Counted from the first letter of the stretch, positions 1-12,313 are shown. The stretch is 64,000 nt of DNA from Odobenus rosmarus divergens (GCF_000321225.1 NW_004450276.1:1738223-1802222), one strand, 5' to 3'. Numbers and translations: made by a program. The notes: a model not told the origin generated them from the letters alone.

Positions 1-1406
1 AAATGGTTGAAAGACCTCAATATGAGACAGGAGTCCAACAAAATCCTAAAGGAGGACACAGGCAGCAACCTTTTCGACCTCAGCCGCAGCAACATCTTCT
101 TAGAAACATGGCCAAAGGCTAGGGAAGCAAGGGCCAAACTGAACTATTGGGACTTCATCAAAATAAAAAGCTTTTGCACAGCAAAAGAAACAGTCAACAA
201 AACCAAAAGACAACTGACAGAATGGGAGAAGATATTTGCAAATGACATATCAGATAAAGGGCTAGTATCCAAAATCTATGAAGAACTTCTTAAACTCAAC
301 ACCCAAAGAACAAATGATCCAATCAAGAAATGGGCAGAAGACATGAACAGACACTTTTCCAAAGAAGACATCCAAATGGCCAACAGACACATGAAAAAGT
401 GCTCAATATCGCTCAGCATCAGGGAAACCCAAATCAAAACCTCAATGAGATACCACCTCACACCAGTCAGAATGGCTAAAATTAACAAGTCAGGAAACGA
501 CAAATGTTGGCGGGGATGCGGAGAAAGGGGAAACCTCCTACACTGTTGGTGGGAATGCAAGCTGGTGCAGCCACTCTGGAAAACAGTATGGAGGTTCCTC
601 AAACAGTTGAAAATAGAGCTACCATACGATCCAGCAATTGCACTACTGGGTATTTACCCCAAAGATACAAATGGAGTGATCCGAAGGGGTACGTGCACCC
701 CAACGTTTATAGCAGCAGTGTCCACAATGGCAAAACTATGGAAAGAGCCAAGATGTCCATTGACAGATGAATGGATAAAGGAGATGTGGTATATATATAT
801 ATATATATATATATACACAATGGAATATTATGCAGCCATCACAAGGAATGAAACTTGCCATTTGCAACGACGTGGATGGAACTGGAGGGTGTTATGCTGA
901 GCAAAATAAGTCAATCAGAGACAGACATGTATCATATGACCTCACTGATATGAGGAATTCTTAATCTCAGGAAACTGAATGTTGCTGGAGTGGTGGGGGG
1001 TGGAGGGATGGGGTGGCTGGGTGACAGACATTGTGGAGGGTATGTGCTATGGTGAACGCTGTGAATTGTGTAAGACTGTTGAATCACAGACCTGTACCTC
1101 TGAAACAAATAATACGTTATATGTTTAAAAAAAAGAAGAAGCTAGCAGGAGGGGAAGAATGAAGGGGGGGAAATCGGAGGGGGAGACGAACCATGAGAGA
1201 CGATGGACTCTGAAAAACAAACTGAGGGTTCTAGAGAAGAGGGGGGTGGGGGGATGGGTTAGCCTGGTGATGGGTATTAAAGAGGGCACGCTCTGCATGG
1301 AGCACTGGGTGTTATACGCAAACAATGAATCATGGAACACTACATCAAAAATTAATGATGTAATGTATGGTGATTAACATAACAATAATAATAATAATAA
1401 AGAATA
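1..1406 (+). mobile_element. L1 LINE, 3' portion (ORF2 C-terminus plus 3' UTR)
   Basis: An open frame from the left edge to the stop at 898-900 reads as the C-terminal part of L1 ORF2 protein. It shows the family landmarks [74 protein letters not shown] and [13 protein letters not shown]. The frame is open but truncated upstream by the window edge. A (TA)n tract at about 789-815 interrupts the end of the ORF. It is followed by a carnivore-type L1 3' UTR (around 1160-1375) that ends in an ATA-rich tail. It has no host gene function; family assignment is secure, subfamily is not. Confidence 0.9.
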
Positions 1407-1607
1407 TGCGGATAATACTTGCACATGGTTCAAAGATGAGAAAGTTTAAAATTGTCACCATTAGGTGACAGTTCTATTGTCTTCTATTTGTTCCCACACC
1501 TGGCCACTTCCGCTGCGACCTCTGCCCCCAAGGGGTAAAAACTATCCTTATTTTCCATTTCCATATAGACACACAAATATATGTTTCTCCTCTTCCCACT
1601 TTTTATT

Positions 1608-1758
1608 TTTTTGAAATTTTTTTAATTTAAATTCAATTAGTTAACATATAGCATATTATTAATTTCAGAGGTATAGTTCAGTGACTCCTCAGTTGTTTGT
1701 AACACCCAGTGCTCATTCCACCACGTGCCCCCCTTAATGCCCATCACCCACCTTTTAA
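1608..1758 (-). mobile_element. L1 3'-end fragment (carnivore type)
   Basis: Read on the minus strand this is the short carnivore L1 tail: 'gatgggcattaa', 'gagcactgggtgttac', then 'ttaactaattgaatttaaa' running into an A-rich end. It is a heavily 5'-truncated insertion in inverse orientation to the L1 just upstream. Confidence 0.7.
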
Positions 1759-1851
1759 ACATGCATCTTTTTTTTTAAACATGCATCTTATATACACTAT
1801 TCCACTCCTTGTTTTTTCTCCCATTAACAATTTACCTTGGAGATTTTTATA

Positions 1852-2087
1852 TGTAGAGAATTCAATTTTATTTTTTTTAAAGATTTTATTTATTTATTTG
1901 ACAGAGAGAGACATAGTGAGAGAGGGAACACAAGCAGGGGGAGTGGGAGAGGGAGAAGCAGGCTTCCCCGCGGAGCAGGGAGCCCAATGTGGGGCTCGAT
2001 CCCAGGACCCTGGGATCATGACCTGAGCCGAAGGCAGACGCTTAACGACTGAGCCACCCAGGCGCCCCTGTAGAGAATTCAATTTTA
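1852..2087 (-). mobile_element. CAN-SINE (arctoid type) with perfect target-site duplication
   Basis: The SINE body (1871-2068) runs from an A-rich tail (read as poly-T on the plus strand) to the tRNA-derived head 'gggcgcctgggtggctcag' on the minus strand. It is flanked by a perfect 19-bp duplication, TGTAGAGAATTCAATTTTA, at 1852-1870 and 2069-2087. The long perfect duplication indicates a fairly young insertion. Confidence 0.95.
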
Positions 2088-2377
2088 AAATCATATTCCT
2101 TAAAAAAAAAATCTTCAACCATATTGCTGGCTCTAGATTAAAGTGCTGTTTGTTCCACTAAAGGATTTCTACACAGCCTGCAGAAAGGCAAGAAATTCTA
2201 TGTTAGCGTTTCTCCTTCCCTCTAGATTCATAAATGGCCAAACATACCATTTCTAATTGAGGCCTGCCCCTACAAGAAGAAAAAAGTAATCAACAAGTAG
2301 GTCATTAATGGATTTTTCCTATTTTGCCTTGTAATGTAAGTGCTTGGCAATTATTTTTTATTGTAATGTAAGTGCCT

Positions 2378-2790
2378 GATGTTCACCTTTTGATGGTGGA
2401 GGGCTCCATTTCAAAGATCCATCTTGAATAAACATATGGCCAGCCACAGCACCTGCCAAGGAACTGGGCTGCCCAACCATGGAGATCCCGTTAGAAAGCC
2501 CTGGGTACCCTAGGTAACTGACCACTTGAGTAACACTGCTTCTCCCTTCCTGCCCTTTAAATCCCACACTTGTGTTTTCAGTTCACCAATAAAGAGTGAG
2601 TCCTCAAAACCCTAGGCCCCCCACCCTTGGACCCAATGAAGGCAGAACCCCATGGTCTCTCTCTCCCTGACCTCAGTGTGTGGCCCTTGGATGTGCCGTA
2701 TACTCTCCAGACCTGCGAGTAATGAACCCTGTTTTTTCAAAGTTCCCTGATGGTTGTTGCTGAGGTGAGATCTGCATCCTGACAAGAACT
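2378..2790 (+). mobile_element. Probable solo LTR of an endogenous retrovirus
   Basis: The stretch has LTR-like order: a promoter-like segment with 'ccctttaaatcccac' near 2556, a polyadenylation signal AATAAA at about 2589, and a U5-like tail with 'ggtgagatctgcatcctgacaaga'. No gag, pol or env sequence adjoins it. A 17-bp near repeat (tgtaatgtaagtgc-tg) occurs at 2330-2346 and 2361-2377, just left of the proposed start. The family could not be named; it could also be another LTR-class repeat. Confidence 0.5.
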
Positions 2791-2792
2791 AC

Positions 2793-3008
2793 AAGGCCTG
2801 GGGCACCTGGGTGGCTCAGATGGTTAAGGTCATGATCTCCAGGTCCTGGGATGGAGCCCCACATCAGCCTCCCAGCTCAGTGGGGAGCTGCTTCTTCTCC
2901 CTCTCCCTCTGCCTCTCCCCCTGCTTGTACTCTCTCTCAAATGAATAAATAAAATCTTAAAACACACACAGACACACAGACACACACACACACAACCAAA
3001 GGCCTGGG
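2793..3008 (+). mobile_element. CAN-SINE with (CA)n-rich tail
   Basis: The head 'gcacctgggtggctcag' begins near 2801 and the body ends in 'aaataaataaaatctta', followed by a CA-rich microsatellite at about 2961-2994. Flanking AAGGCCTGGG at 2793-2802 and 2999-3008 is the target-site duplication. Part of the tRNA-related region is missing. Confidence 0.85.
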
Positions 3009-3429
3009 TCAGCCACAATATGGGCTCTGATCGGGGAAATGTATACGTGGGAGTGGGGGGGGGGCACCACAAGCATTCAGGGCCCAGGTGAGCGTCCCAG
3101 GCATTTCCAGCCAAAGCCATCAGGATGAATAGGCTGAGACACAAAACACACCCCCACCAAATATTTCAATTTTAGAACGAAAGTAGATTCATGCTTGTAT
3201 TTGAAGAGACACGGAGACAAAAGCAGAGTGAAGAATGGGAACTTAAATGTGCAACTCCCCTAGGTGTGTGACAAGTGCAAGACTCTTCCCTTGTCCCCTA
3301 ATAGCATTGTATATTCAAGCAACCTTGAAATGAAAAGTCCTCCTGACATATGCCACCGGCAGCATTCCACTCTGGTGAGAGAAAGACAGGTCTTACCCGG
3401 TGAATGCTGTTAGAATAATGGGAAATTTC

Positions 3430-4065
3430 AGGCAGGTAAGAATAAAATTAGATTCCTACCCTGCACCACAACACTCAACATTTCAAATGAATAACAAAGT
3501 TAACACAAGCCATGAAAGAATAAGGAAAATGTACTTAAGAGTTTGAGGGGTCTAGGTCTTTCCGAGTAAAATATAAAATCAGGGGAAAGTCTGGCAGGTT
3601 TTCTGCATAAAAATTTAAATCTCCTGTAAGCCAAAAGCCATCATAAACAGAGTTAAAATAGAAACACTCAAAGGAAAGAAACGTGTATGCTAAAGAATGC
3701 ACATCAATGACGCACGTATCCCTGACACATCAGGAGAAATGACTAACGATTCAACAGAATGGGGGCAAACAATATGGAAGTGCAATTCACAGGAAAAATA
3801 CAAATAATCACTAAACATATGAAAATATGCGCAATTTTAATACTCAGGTGCACATAAATGGGCAAAAATTAAGATTCACACTATTTCATGGAAGAATATG
3901 AGGTTACAGGTGCTCTTATACCTTGCTGTTGGGACTGAATTGATTAACAGCTTTTTGGGAACACAATTTATCAGCATCTACCAGAATTTAAAATGTGTGT
4001 TCCCCTTAACCTAACAATTTTACACCTGGGAGTCTCTTACAGGTATGTAATGTGCACGAAGGTAC
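3430..4065 (+). mobile_element. Old L1 fragment (ORF2 3' region)
   Basis: The degraded sequence follows the layout of L1 ORF2 and its 3' end, including 'aatatggaagtgcaattc' and 'ccttgctgttgggactgaa', with many stops in all frames. Assigned by resemblance only. Confidence 0.45.
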
Positions 4066-4067
4066 AA

Positions 4068-4215
4068 TGTTCTTGGCCCTGTTGCTTAACCTCTCTGAGC
4101 CTAATCCTTTATTGGTAAAATGTTTATTATAATGGTGTGTACCCCATTTGGTTATTTTTAAATGACGTAAATTAGCCCATGGCCTGATACAAAATAAATT
4201 TCAACAAATGTTATA
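4068..4215 (+). repeat. MIR SINE fragment
   Basis: Contains the MIR core-like phrase 'ttgcttaacctctctgagcct', then 'ggtaaaatg' and a 3' tail. Ancient and diverged. Confidence 0.6.
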
Positions 4216-5298
4216 TACTGATACTATTACCATCATTACTATTTAATTATCATAGTTATGTTTGTGTACTTATAAATTATAAACAAGATGTACATCAACG
4301 GAGAAATACATGATGAAAGAGCATGCACGTATATGTACATACAACTCTCTAAAAGGTGCAAGCAAAATTATATAAAATATGTACAGATTATTTGCTTTTA
4401 TTTAACAGTCTGTGTGTGTGCATGTGTGTGTGTAAAGGGGAAGAGTGAATGTGTTTTATAAAGGTCTAAAAAGACACCAAGCTGTTATTAATGCCTGAAG
4501 TATTGAAACAAAGGGAAAAAGTGAAGATAAACTTATACTTTACCCTGCGTCATTCTGTAGTGATTGAATTTTGACATTTCTGAACAGCCAATATAAACTG
4601 GCGTGGTCTCTCCAAGACTAGTGAACTCGACTCATCTAAAACCATAACTGGACTATAGGACTTCAATTGTAACCAATTTGATCATCTAGTTTCTCAGATT
4701 AGAAATGACAGAAGATAACCTATAATCTAGATTTTGCACACCATTTAGGATGGTGAAGATTTACATCTAATTTTTCTAAATGGGTTCTTAAGATGAGCTT
4801 AAGTTTTTTTGGAAAATCATCTTATTGCTAACAATGGCAGATTAATGAGGCATTTCAGAATAAAATTATTTCATCATATTCTGATTAAGGAATTCATTTG
4901 AGAAACCTATAAAACTCTTATATTCTTAAGTTAATACCATACATACAAATTATTAATAATATGCTGACATAATGGAATTCTCTAAAAGGATCTCCTGTTG
5001 TAAAGATAGTGGTCCCATGCCCTCACCCCGGGGACTCCTGTCAGTGGATCAAAGTCTCCCTCCTCCTTCCCGGGAGGCACTGTCAGGGTGATCTCACCAG
5101 AGCTTCTGCCTTATTTTAAATACTCATTATCAAAAGACATGCCCATCAGGATACCACATATATCCTAAAAGAGATCAATTTACAGGTAGCTCCTTTCCAC
5201 CATTCTATTAAATGAAACTATGCCCTTCTGTTTCCAACTCAAGAAAATTCGTTAAACATAAGTCATCTTTCAAATCAGTAAAAAAAGAAAAATATATA
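4216..5298. other. Gene-free A/T-rich sequence
   Basis: No open frame with coding character and no recognised repeat family. A short (TG)n run lies at about 4411-4432. A locally GC-richer patch at about 5015-5105 has no assigned role. Confidence 0.5.
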
Positions 5299-5525
5299 GG
5301 AAAAGAAAAAATTTTTTAAGATTTTATTTATTTATTTGAGAGAGTGAGTGAGAAAGAGGGAGAGAGAGCACAAGCCAGGTAGGGGCAGAGGGAGAGAGAG
5401 AAGCAGACTCCCCACTGAGCAGGGAGCCCCATGCAGGGCTCGGTCCCAGGACCCCAGGATCATGACCTGAGCCGAAGGCAGATGCTTAACCTACTGAGCC
5501 ACCCAGGTGCCCCTGGAAAAGAAAA
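5299..5525 (-). mobile_element. CAN-SINE with target-site duplication
   Basis: The minus-strand body occupies about 5310-5514 and ends at the head 'ggggcacctgggtggctcag'. It is flanked by GGAAAAGAAAA at 5299-5309 and 5515-5525. Confidence 0.9.
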
Positions 5526-8229
5526 TTTTACCAAAACAATTCTCTGTGATATTAAATTCTACCCAAGAAACAAGCGGGTTTGGTATGACTGCAATTTCAC
5601 CTGACACAATACCGTTGTCATAAAACCATTAAAAGGAAAACTGTCATTCGCACCAACATTATTTAAATTTGCCAGACTCTGCTACAGGTCAGATGCTCTC
5701 TCATTTGCAACTCAGAGTACCTCTTACCCTCTTTACAGGGGAGCACTCTGAAGCTTAAGAAAATGAGGTACTTTTCCCCAAATCTAGCAGAGGTCTTCCT
5801 CCCATCCCCCGTTCCTCGCCTTTCCACACGTCACCATTCCACCACTGACTGGGACTGATGAGAGAGGAGGTTAAAATACCCGTCATCAGAATCTGATAAC
5901 AATATCCTAAGGTACTGTCATAGTTTTTTATTTTGTATGTGTCAAGAAATAAATCCATGTACTCTTTTTACCCCTGCAGACATATTTACAGCGTTAAGTT
6001 AATCCACTTCGTTCACTACCAGAGTGGTATTGCTGCTAAAACAACTCAGCCTTCATTCCACAAAACTTGAAAATAAATGTGGTAGTGATTTCTTTCCTTC
6101 TTTTAGTGTTTACTCAACAAAAAATCTATTTCAAAGGAAGGAAACACAATGAGTGTTTACAGTGCATATATGCCTCTAAGGTTAATTCACAGAAAATATT
6201 TTTAATATCCTTTTTCAAAAACTACGTGAATGAATTTACATAAAACAGATAACTCCACAGCATAACAAATTAGAAATTTTCCAGAACCAAATATGCTTCA
6301 TGACTATGAACACAGGCCACCTGTAAAATAACCAACATTCTCACAAAATAATTTTTAAGTCTTTTGCGATCTACGATCATACCTAACTTTTGATACCTAT
6401 CACATTGTTAGTTCATACTACTGACTACAGACAGTAGCACGTCTTCTACCAAAAAAAAAGTATCCCGAAATTCTGAACTTTCTGAAATTTTAATTATCAT
6501 TAAAAGATGTAATACATTTTTAATGCTACAAAGTCTGTTTCTATATAAATTATGTTGCTTTTGGAATTGAAACAAAAAAGTAACACCAGATTTTGGTGAA
6601 AATGTTTATGCACCCAAGTTACAAATAAAGTTATGTCTTTGAAAAAGAATATCTGATGCTCAAAAATCTACATTCTCCCAGCTGAAAACCATTCAAAAGT
6701 CATTTTTTTTCTTTTTGAGTACACTTACTGTAAATTAATCTTTCCACTTCCTCAGTTCTTAAGATTAATTTCTGTTGCCTGGGTTCTAATGAAGTTCAGT
6801 TAAAGTTTAACTCATTAAAAACCAGGTTCTGAACATTTTAATTTAGACACAAACCTATTTTAGTCAACTGATTGAATTACAAATCATTCAGGCAAATTAT
6901 GATTACTTTCTGTCATGCATATTTCTCAAAAATAGGAACATATACATTTTCCACAATCTTGAATATATTCCTTTGTGTGTATGTGAGACTAGTTCTCTTC
7001 AATTAACAATACCACTAAACTGAAATCTTTTAACCTAGTTTCTAACTATAATGGTGTCCATATATCTCCTGTCATTAAATTCATCACAACAAAAACACCT
7101 GCTACTCTGGATGTTACCACCATTACCTGTCATGTTCTGTATGTACTATGTCAGTGCATGGACAGGGCAATTGTATGGTGATAAAATAATATATGCTTAA
7201 AAAAGCACGGAATAATATATGCTTATAAAAACACTTCTTCAGACTATGTGAGTTCAAGTTTTTCATTTGTATAAACTTCCAACTATGGTGTTCATTTTGA
7301 TTAGAGACAATACAGAATGACACAGAAATGTTGTTTTCAGTGATATGAAGTACACTGATAGGGCATTTGTAAGAAGTCCTCTCCCTCCACCCGCTGATAC
7401 CTACTGTACTGTTCCTCCAAGGTGATTCAATAACTAAATTGTCTGCACCAGACTTGCCTCACATCTTGCTAAAAATGCAGACTTCTCGGCCCCACAGCTG
7501 CTGATGTGCCCTCTCTGGGGGGTGGGGGGAGCCTGGGATCTCAGCTGACTCTTCTAAAAGCTATGCTCTGAAAACCATTTTTCTGCTGTCCCTATCCTCA
7601 AAGTAAAACCGCAAAGCATTAAGTGGATTTAAGGATAATTTTTAATTTTCAAACTGTACAAACTGCGTTTTAGAATATAGGGATAAGGCACTACCATAAA
7701 TCAAGAAATAAAACTAAATTTTACAGCAATTTCAATCTTGTGTTATTTAGCATTTTAGTATAGCAGAATAACATGGTAAGAGTGTAGAACAGAATGCTGT
7801 GTTTAAGAAATTTTAAGCAAAACCAGAGTACATTAATTACTCACAGAGATTTATAGTCTAGGAGCATAAAAGTCAATATAAAGGTGATTTAGTAATACAC
7901 CTGGAAATTGCATATGTAAAAAGAGTTTAGTACTTTTTAAGCACTTAAAAAGATATCAATCTTCATGTATCAGAAGACAAGCATATTAATCAGGTAAAAA
8001 AAAAAAAATCCCAGTGCCTGATTACAAAGACCAACTCTAAAGAACTAGACCAACAGGCCTTCTATTACTAAAATACCTGCATGTTACCCTGTCACCAAAA
8101 TATTAAAAAAAACAGAAACCCTAACACATCCAAGTTAATATCACCAGTAAATGGAACAAATCAAAAATCCTGCTGGAGAGTGCCTAAATGAAATCTAATC
8201 ATGAGGAAACATCAAACAATTCTACATTG
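5526..8229. other. Gene-free flank downstream of HACD1
   Basis: A/T-rich sequence without coding signal on either strand. A MIR-like patch may lie near 5650-5800, and a MER5A-like patch is listed separately. Confidence 0.5.
7430..7585 (+). repeat. MER5A-like hAT-Charlie fragment
   Basis: The phrases 'cttgctaaaaatgcagact' and 'tcggccccac' followed by a G-rich segment resemble the middle of MER5-type nonautonomous DNA elements. Termini were not identified. Confidence 0.4.
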
Positions 8230-8745
8230 AGAGACTTTCTACAAAGGAACTCCCCTATACTGTTGGAAATGTCAAAGTCATGAAGCATGAAGGAAAATCA
8301 GGGAGCCACTCTAGACTGGAACTGTAACATCTGAACCAGGACAGCGTCTGGTCTGGGAACATGGATGTGGTTTGTTCCCAACACCCCGCTGAGGAGGTTT
8401 GTGTGAGGTCCAGAGTCTCGAGAAAGGTACTGTATCAACGTGAGTTTCCTGATTTGGGTCATTGTACTGTGGCTGTGTACGAGGATGTCCTTGTTCTTAG
8501 GAAATATATAGTGGAGCCATCACAAGTGAATGGTTTCAACTTACTCTCAAATGGTTCACAAAATACAGAGAGAGAGAGGGAGGGAGAGACAGAGAGGGAG
8601 AGACAGAGAAGGAATACTACATCAAATGGGGCAAAATGTTAGGAATGGGGAATTCAAGGGAAGACTAGCATTCTTGCAACTTTCCTATTAAGTTCAAAAT
8701 TATTTCAAAACAAAAAATGCTAAAAATATTTTTTAAAGCTGTCAA
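8230..8745 (+). mobile_element. Old LINE-type 3' end
   Basis: Contains 'gtgagtttcctgatttggg', 'gtccttgttcttaggaaata', a GAGA-rich tract (8562-8612) and a terminal 'aaaattatttcaaaacaaaa'. This layout is common in degraded LINE 3' UTRs. Subfamily not assigned. The open frame here is not a gene. Confidence 0.45.
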
Positions 8746-9564
8746 TAGGAACACTAAAAAAAATCTAAAAATTTTAGAGTATGTTTTTAAGCTTCATATC
8801 TAGAGGAACTACTTAAGTCTACTTAAGTTGTTTTGTAAATCTAGACTAAAAACATGAACAAACTGAATTTTCAATTCCATTCAATGCCTTCATACTAGAA
8901 ATTACAAAACTGTTATTTTTTTCTTCTATCGGTTACATGCCCATTCCAAATCACTATATAGGTTAATGGAAAATACTTCTACGTTTTACACATTCATTTG
9001 AAAAACATTTCAAATGCTGGTTTCTATAGCTATTTTTTCTTACAGTTATTTCCTTCCTTTCCTTGTGCCTTAATGATTTATTTTATCAGTTTCACATCTG
9101 TAATTGATTTTGAGTCTATCCGAAAAGTTTTAAACCAGAATGTTATTTAGTGGCACTGATACACTTGTATACACATGAGTAACAAAAAAATCCTGCCACA
9201 TCAGATTACCAGTCCATGACATTTTATAATTATTTTGCAATGTGGGTTCCTAGCCAATGCAACCTAACAATTGTATCAGTGGTCTTGCTGTATAGGGTGG
9301 AGAGAGGTATGATAAGAAAAAGATGCCAATTCCCTTCAACGGTCCTCGGCACACAGTTGGCACAAAATAAATACTTGCGGGGGCAGGTTATTGTAAGATT
9401 CCATATCACTTGCCATGTCTCATCAGGAACCACAAGACAGTGGCACACCCAATAGATGCTTACAAATCCAAAGATGAGACAATAATGCTCCTGAGAATCT
9501 ACACAGGTCAAGCAATAAAAGCTTTTAGTGAAAATGACTTTATTTTGGCATACTTCTAAAAAAT

Positions 9565-10201
9565 TAAGTTATAAACCATTCCTTGCTGCTGTGGACTCTA
9601 GGCCACCGGGGTCAGTGAACGATTTCAAGATGGCTGCACAAAAACTTGCTCTAAAAACCATTGACTGGGTAGCTTTTGGGGAGATCATACCCCAAAACCA
9701 GAAGGCCACTGCTAACTCCCCAAAATCCTGGAATGAGACACTTACCTCCAGGTTGGCTACTCTCCCTGAGAAACCACCTGCTATCGACTGGGCTTACTAC
9801 AAGGCCAATGTGGCGAAGGCTGGTTTGGAAGATGACTTTCAGAAGAAGTTTAATGCCCTGCAGGTTCCTGTGCCAGAGGATAAATATACTGTTCAGGTGG
9901 ATGCTGAAGAAAAAGAAGATGTGAAAAGTTGTGCCGAGTTTTTGTCCCTCTCAAAGGCCAGGATTGAGGAATATGAAAAAGAGCTGGAGAAGATGAGGAA
10001 CATAATTCCATTTGATCAGATGACCATTGAGGACCTGAATGAAGTCTTCCCAGAAACCAGATTAAACAAGAAGAAGTATCCCTATTGGCCTCACAAGCCA
10101 ATTGACAATTTATAAACTTGAGTTGGGGAGAAAGCTCTGGCCCTCGTATTGTAAATGCTGGACATTAAAAATAATGATATGGAAAAAAAAATAAGTTATA
10201 A
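9565..10201 (+). mobile_element. LINE-mediated retrocopy insertion with target-site duplications
   Basis: The direct repeat TAAGTTATAA occurs at 9565-9574 and again at 10192-10201. It brackets a 5' UTR remnant (9575-9629), an intronless ATP5PD reading frame (9630-10115), a short 3' UTR with 'attaaaaataat', and a 9-A run at 10183-10191. This is the standard signature of L1-driven reverse transcription of a spliced mRNA. Confidence 0.9.
9630..10115 (+). pseudogene. ATP5PD: Intact processed copy of ATP5PD (ATP synthase peripheral-stalk subunit d)
   Basis: The 161-codon frame has the length usual for mammalian subunit d and no frameshift or early stop. Recognisable segments are [12 protein letters not shown] near the N-terminus, [59 protein letters not shown] and the end [15 protein letters not shown]. 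The parent protein is a mitochondrial matrix-side component of the F1Fo ATP synthase stator. The parent gene is split by introns, whereas this copy has none and has a poly(A) remnant and target-site duplications, so it is a retrocopy. Several residues differ from what I recall of the conserved family (for example EF instead of a Trp-containing stretch after KSCAE), suggesting decay or relaxed constraint despite the open frame. No promoter is visible. It lies 3' of HACD1 in the opposite orientation. It is probably a young processed pseudogene; an expressed retrogene cannot be excluded. Confidence 0.9.
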
Positions 10202-12307
10202 CAGGGTTGTTGTTGTTGTATTAGTATCAAGTTAAGGCTATGAAAAATAAAGGAAAAAAAAGACTTGCACGCACTGTACTTATTGTATATCAATCTTTTT
10301 AAAGCTACAAAAAACAACCAGAATTTTGTGGAATGTCACCAAATATAATTGAAAGTTGCTAGTATCACAATTTCTTGATATATGTTTTTCAAATGCCAAG
10401 GTCTACAGGATTGAATGGAAGTTCTCTTTGATTCATGTCCTGGTTTGCCTACTGAAAAAGGAGAGTTAGGGTGACTTCAGGAGAATTCCAAAAGATGCAG
10501 GCGCAGAAAACAAGTGCAAAGGAATTTCAAATACTTTCTCTTTCAAATCAAACTCTCATTTAAGCACTTTGTTTTTTACCCAAGGGACAGTTTAGAATTA
10601 GTTGAATATCAAAGATAACTGAAGATAAACTAAATCTAAAGTTTAGGGATACTATGCCAACAAAGGTCACTATATAATAGTTTGATGCATTTTCATTTTT
10701 ATTAAAGTTAATCACAATTCCTACTTCAGGATATTCCACAACTAAAGGAGAAAAAGAGTTATTATAGCTACTTGAAGGGAGTACAGGCTGAATGAACACA
10801 AGTTTTAGGAACAGCATTTAAAATATTTTTCATAAGACAGGCATCTGACAGGATCAAGATGTATGTGAACTTCTTATGCTATGGCACCAAAGGGAAAAAC
10901 TCCCTGGAAATTTCTTCCATATAAAAATTCAAGATAAAAACGGGTCAAGCAGTGTAAAAGCAGAATGAACATTTGCATTTTGAGAATTAGTAACCTCATA
11001 CATAGAGTACACAGTGCTCGTTAAAACATTCAGCTGCAGAGAAATATTAAAATGTAATAAAGGAAATAGCACCTTTTAAAAATCATGTTATCTAAAATGA
11101 AAGTTTGCAAAACTATTCTGAACTGCACATCTCCACATGAAGAAAACTGAGAAGGTGGTACCACAAAACAAAACAGTTTGGAAAAGTGTAATGTTACATG
11201 TTGACTGCAAGCCCAAACAGTACAGAACACTGAAAGCCAAAATTCCACCTCCATATCTGTAGTAGGCAAAAAAAAAAAAAAAAAAATCCTTTTCTTTTAA
11301 AGTCACACATCTAATATTCTCTCTAAACTGGGTCAGTAGGCAGCATACCTTAATGTAAGGGGAAAAATAATTAAAGGGCCTACTTAAGAATTAAAGCAGT
11401 ATTGAAGGATCTTCAGTCTATCTACTAAACACATGGACAGGAGGTTTATTATAAGACTTCTTGCTTGAAATTCAATGGAATTCAGAATAAAATGAGTCTG
11501 TTAGGTCATACCCCAAAACTTTTCATTACCTAAGTCCCACAAGGGGATTATCAAAACATGATTTTTATTAGATGATTCCAGGTATAGAGGTATAGAGAAG
11601 ACTTTCTCAGCCAGAGTTCTGACTATAACGTTATGATCAGACCCAAAGTCATTCTTTTTTCACAAGGGAGGCAAAGTATACACTTACATTCTTTCTAATC
11701 CCTTAAAATCCTTACAGTTGAAAAGGTTGTCCTTGAAGGTTAATTCAAATAAAAACAAATTTGCTTAGCGGTACATGTAATTTTAACAGCCTAATCATAT
11801 ATGCAAAGAATATCTTCCAATTGTGATATCTACTTGAATATTTTTGTTACATAGCTACTTTATCAAAAGTCCTATCAAAGCAAATTATGTCTATGCTTTC
11901 CAAAATGATTATTAATCAAAAACGCTGCCTTATAACTTTTAAGAAATAGATCTTGGGTTCAGGAAATACCAATATGTTATTAACATGTTATTATAATTCT
12001 GCATTTACTTTCATTTATAAATATCACATAAATACCACTGGCAAGTATCATAATGTTAAATCATTAAACTAATTTGTAAATATTGATTTAAAAACCTTGG
12101 AGCATACACTGCAAAAAAAAATTAATAAAATTTTTTTAAAAAAAGGTTCTCCCCCCCATTATTTTCTTAATGATCATCACCCACCCAGGAGTTGGTAATA
12201 AATACGTGCATAGTTCTTATAGAAAATGTGAAGACAAATATTGGCAAATACCGCATGTCACTTTATATTCTAAGAAATCATACAATCTGTAGTATTTCAT
12301 AAAGTTG
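10202..12307. other. Intergenic stretch between ATP5PD retrocopy and HACD1 3' end
   Basis: A/T-rich and without coding signal. It may include longer alternative HACD1 3' UTR on the minus strand. A (GTT)n-like patch (10206-10219) and an A-run at 11269-11286 are the only simple repeats of note. Confidence 0.5.
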
Positions 12308-12313
12308 TTTATT
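12308..12313 (-). terminator. HACD1: Candidate HACD1 polyadenylation signal
   Basis: AATAAA on the minus strand lies about 70 bases beyond the HACD1 stop codon. It would give a short 3' UTR. Whether it is the main site is not shown by the sequence; later sites are possible. Confidence 0.5.

Noticed and set aside
7..900. A 297-codon frame at the left edge as a host gene
   Set aside because: It is L1 ORF2 C-terminal sequence, truncated and followed by an L1 3' UTR.
1837..2118. Repeated short frames reading '...[11 protein letters not shown]...' or '...[19 protein letters not shown]...' seen here and at many other places
   Set aside because: They are translations of the CAN-SINE body in either direction and recur wherever a SINE occurs.
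8361..8642. A 93-codon frame with an Arg/Glu-rich end
   Set aside because: The RE-rich part is a GAGA simple repeat inside a degraded LINE-type 3' end; no gene support.
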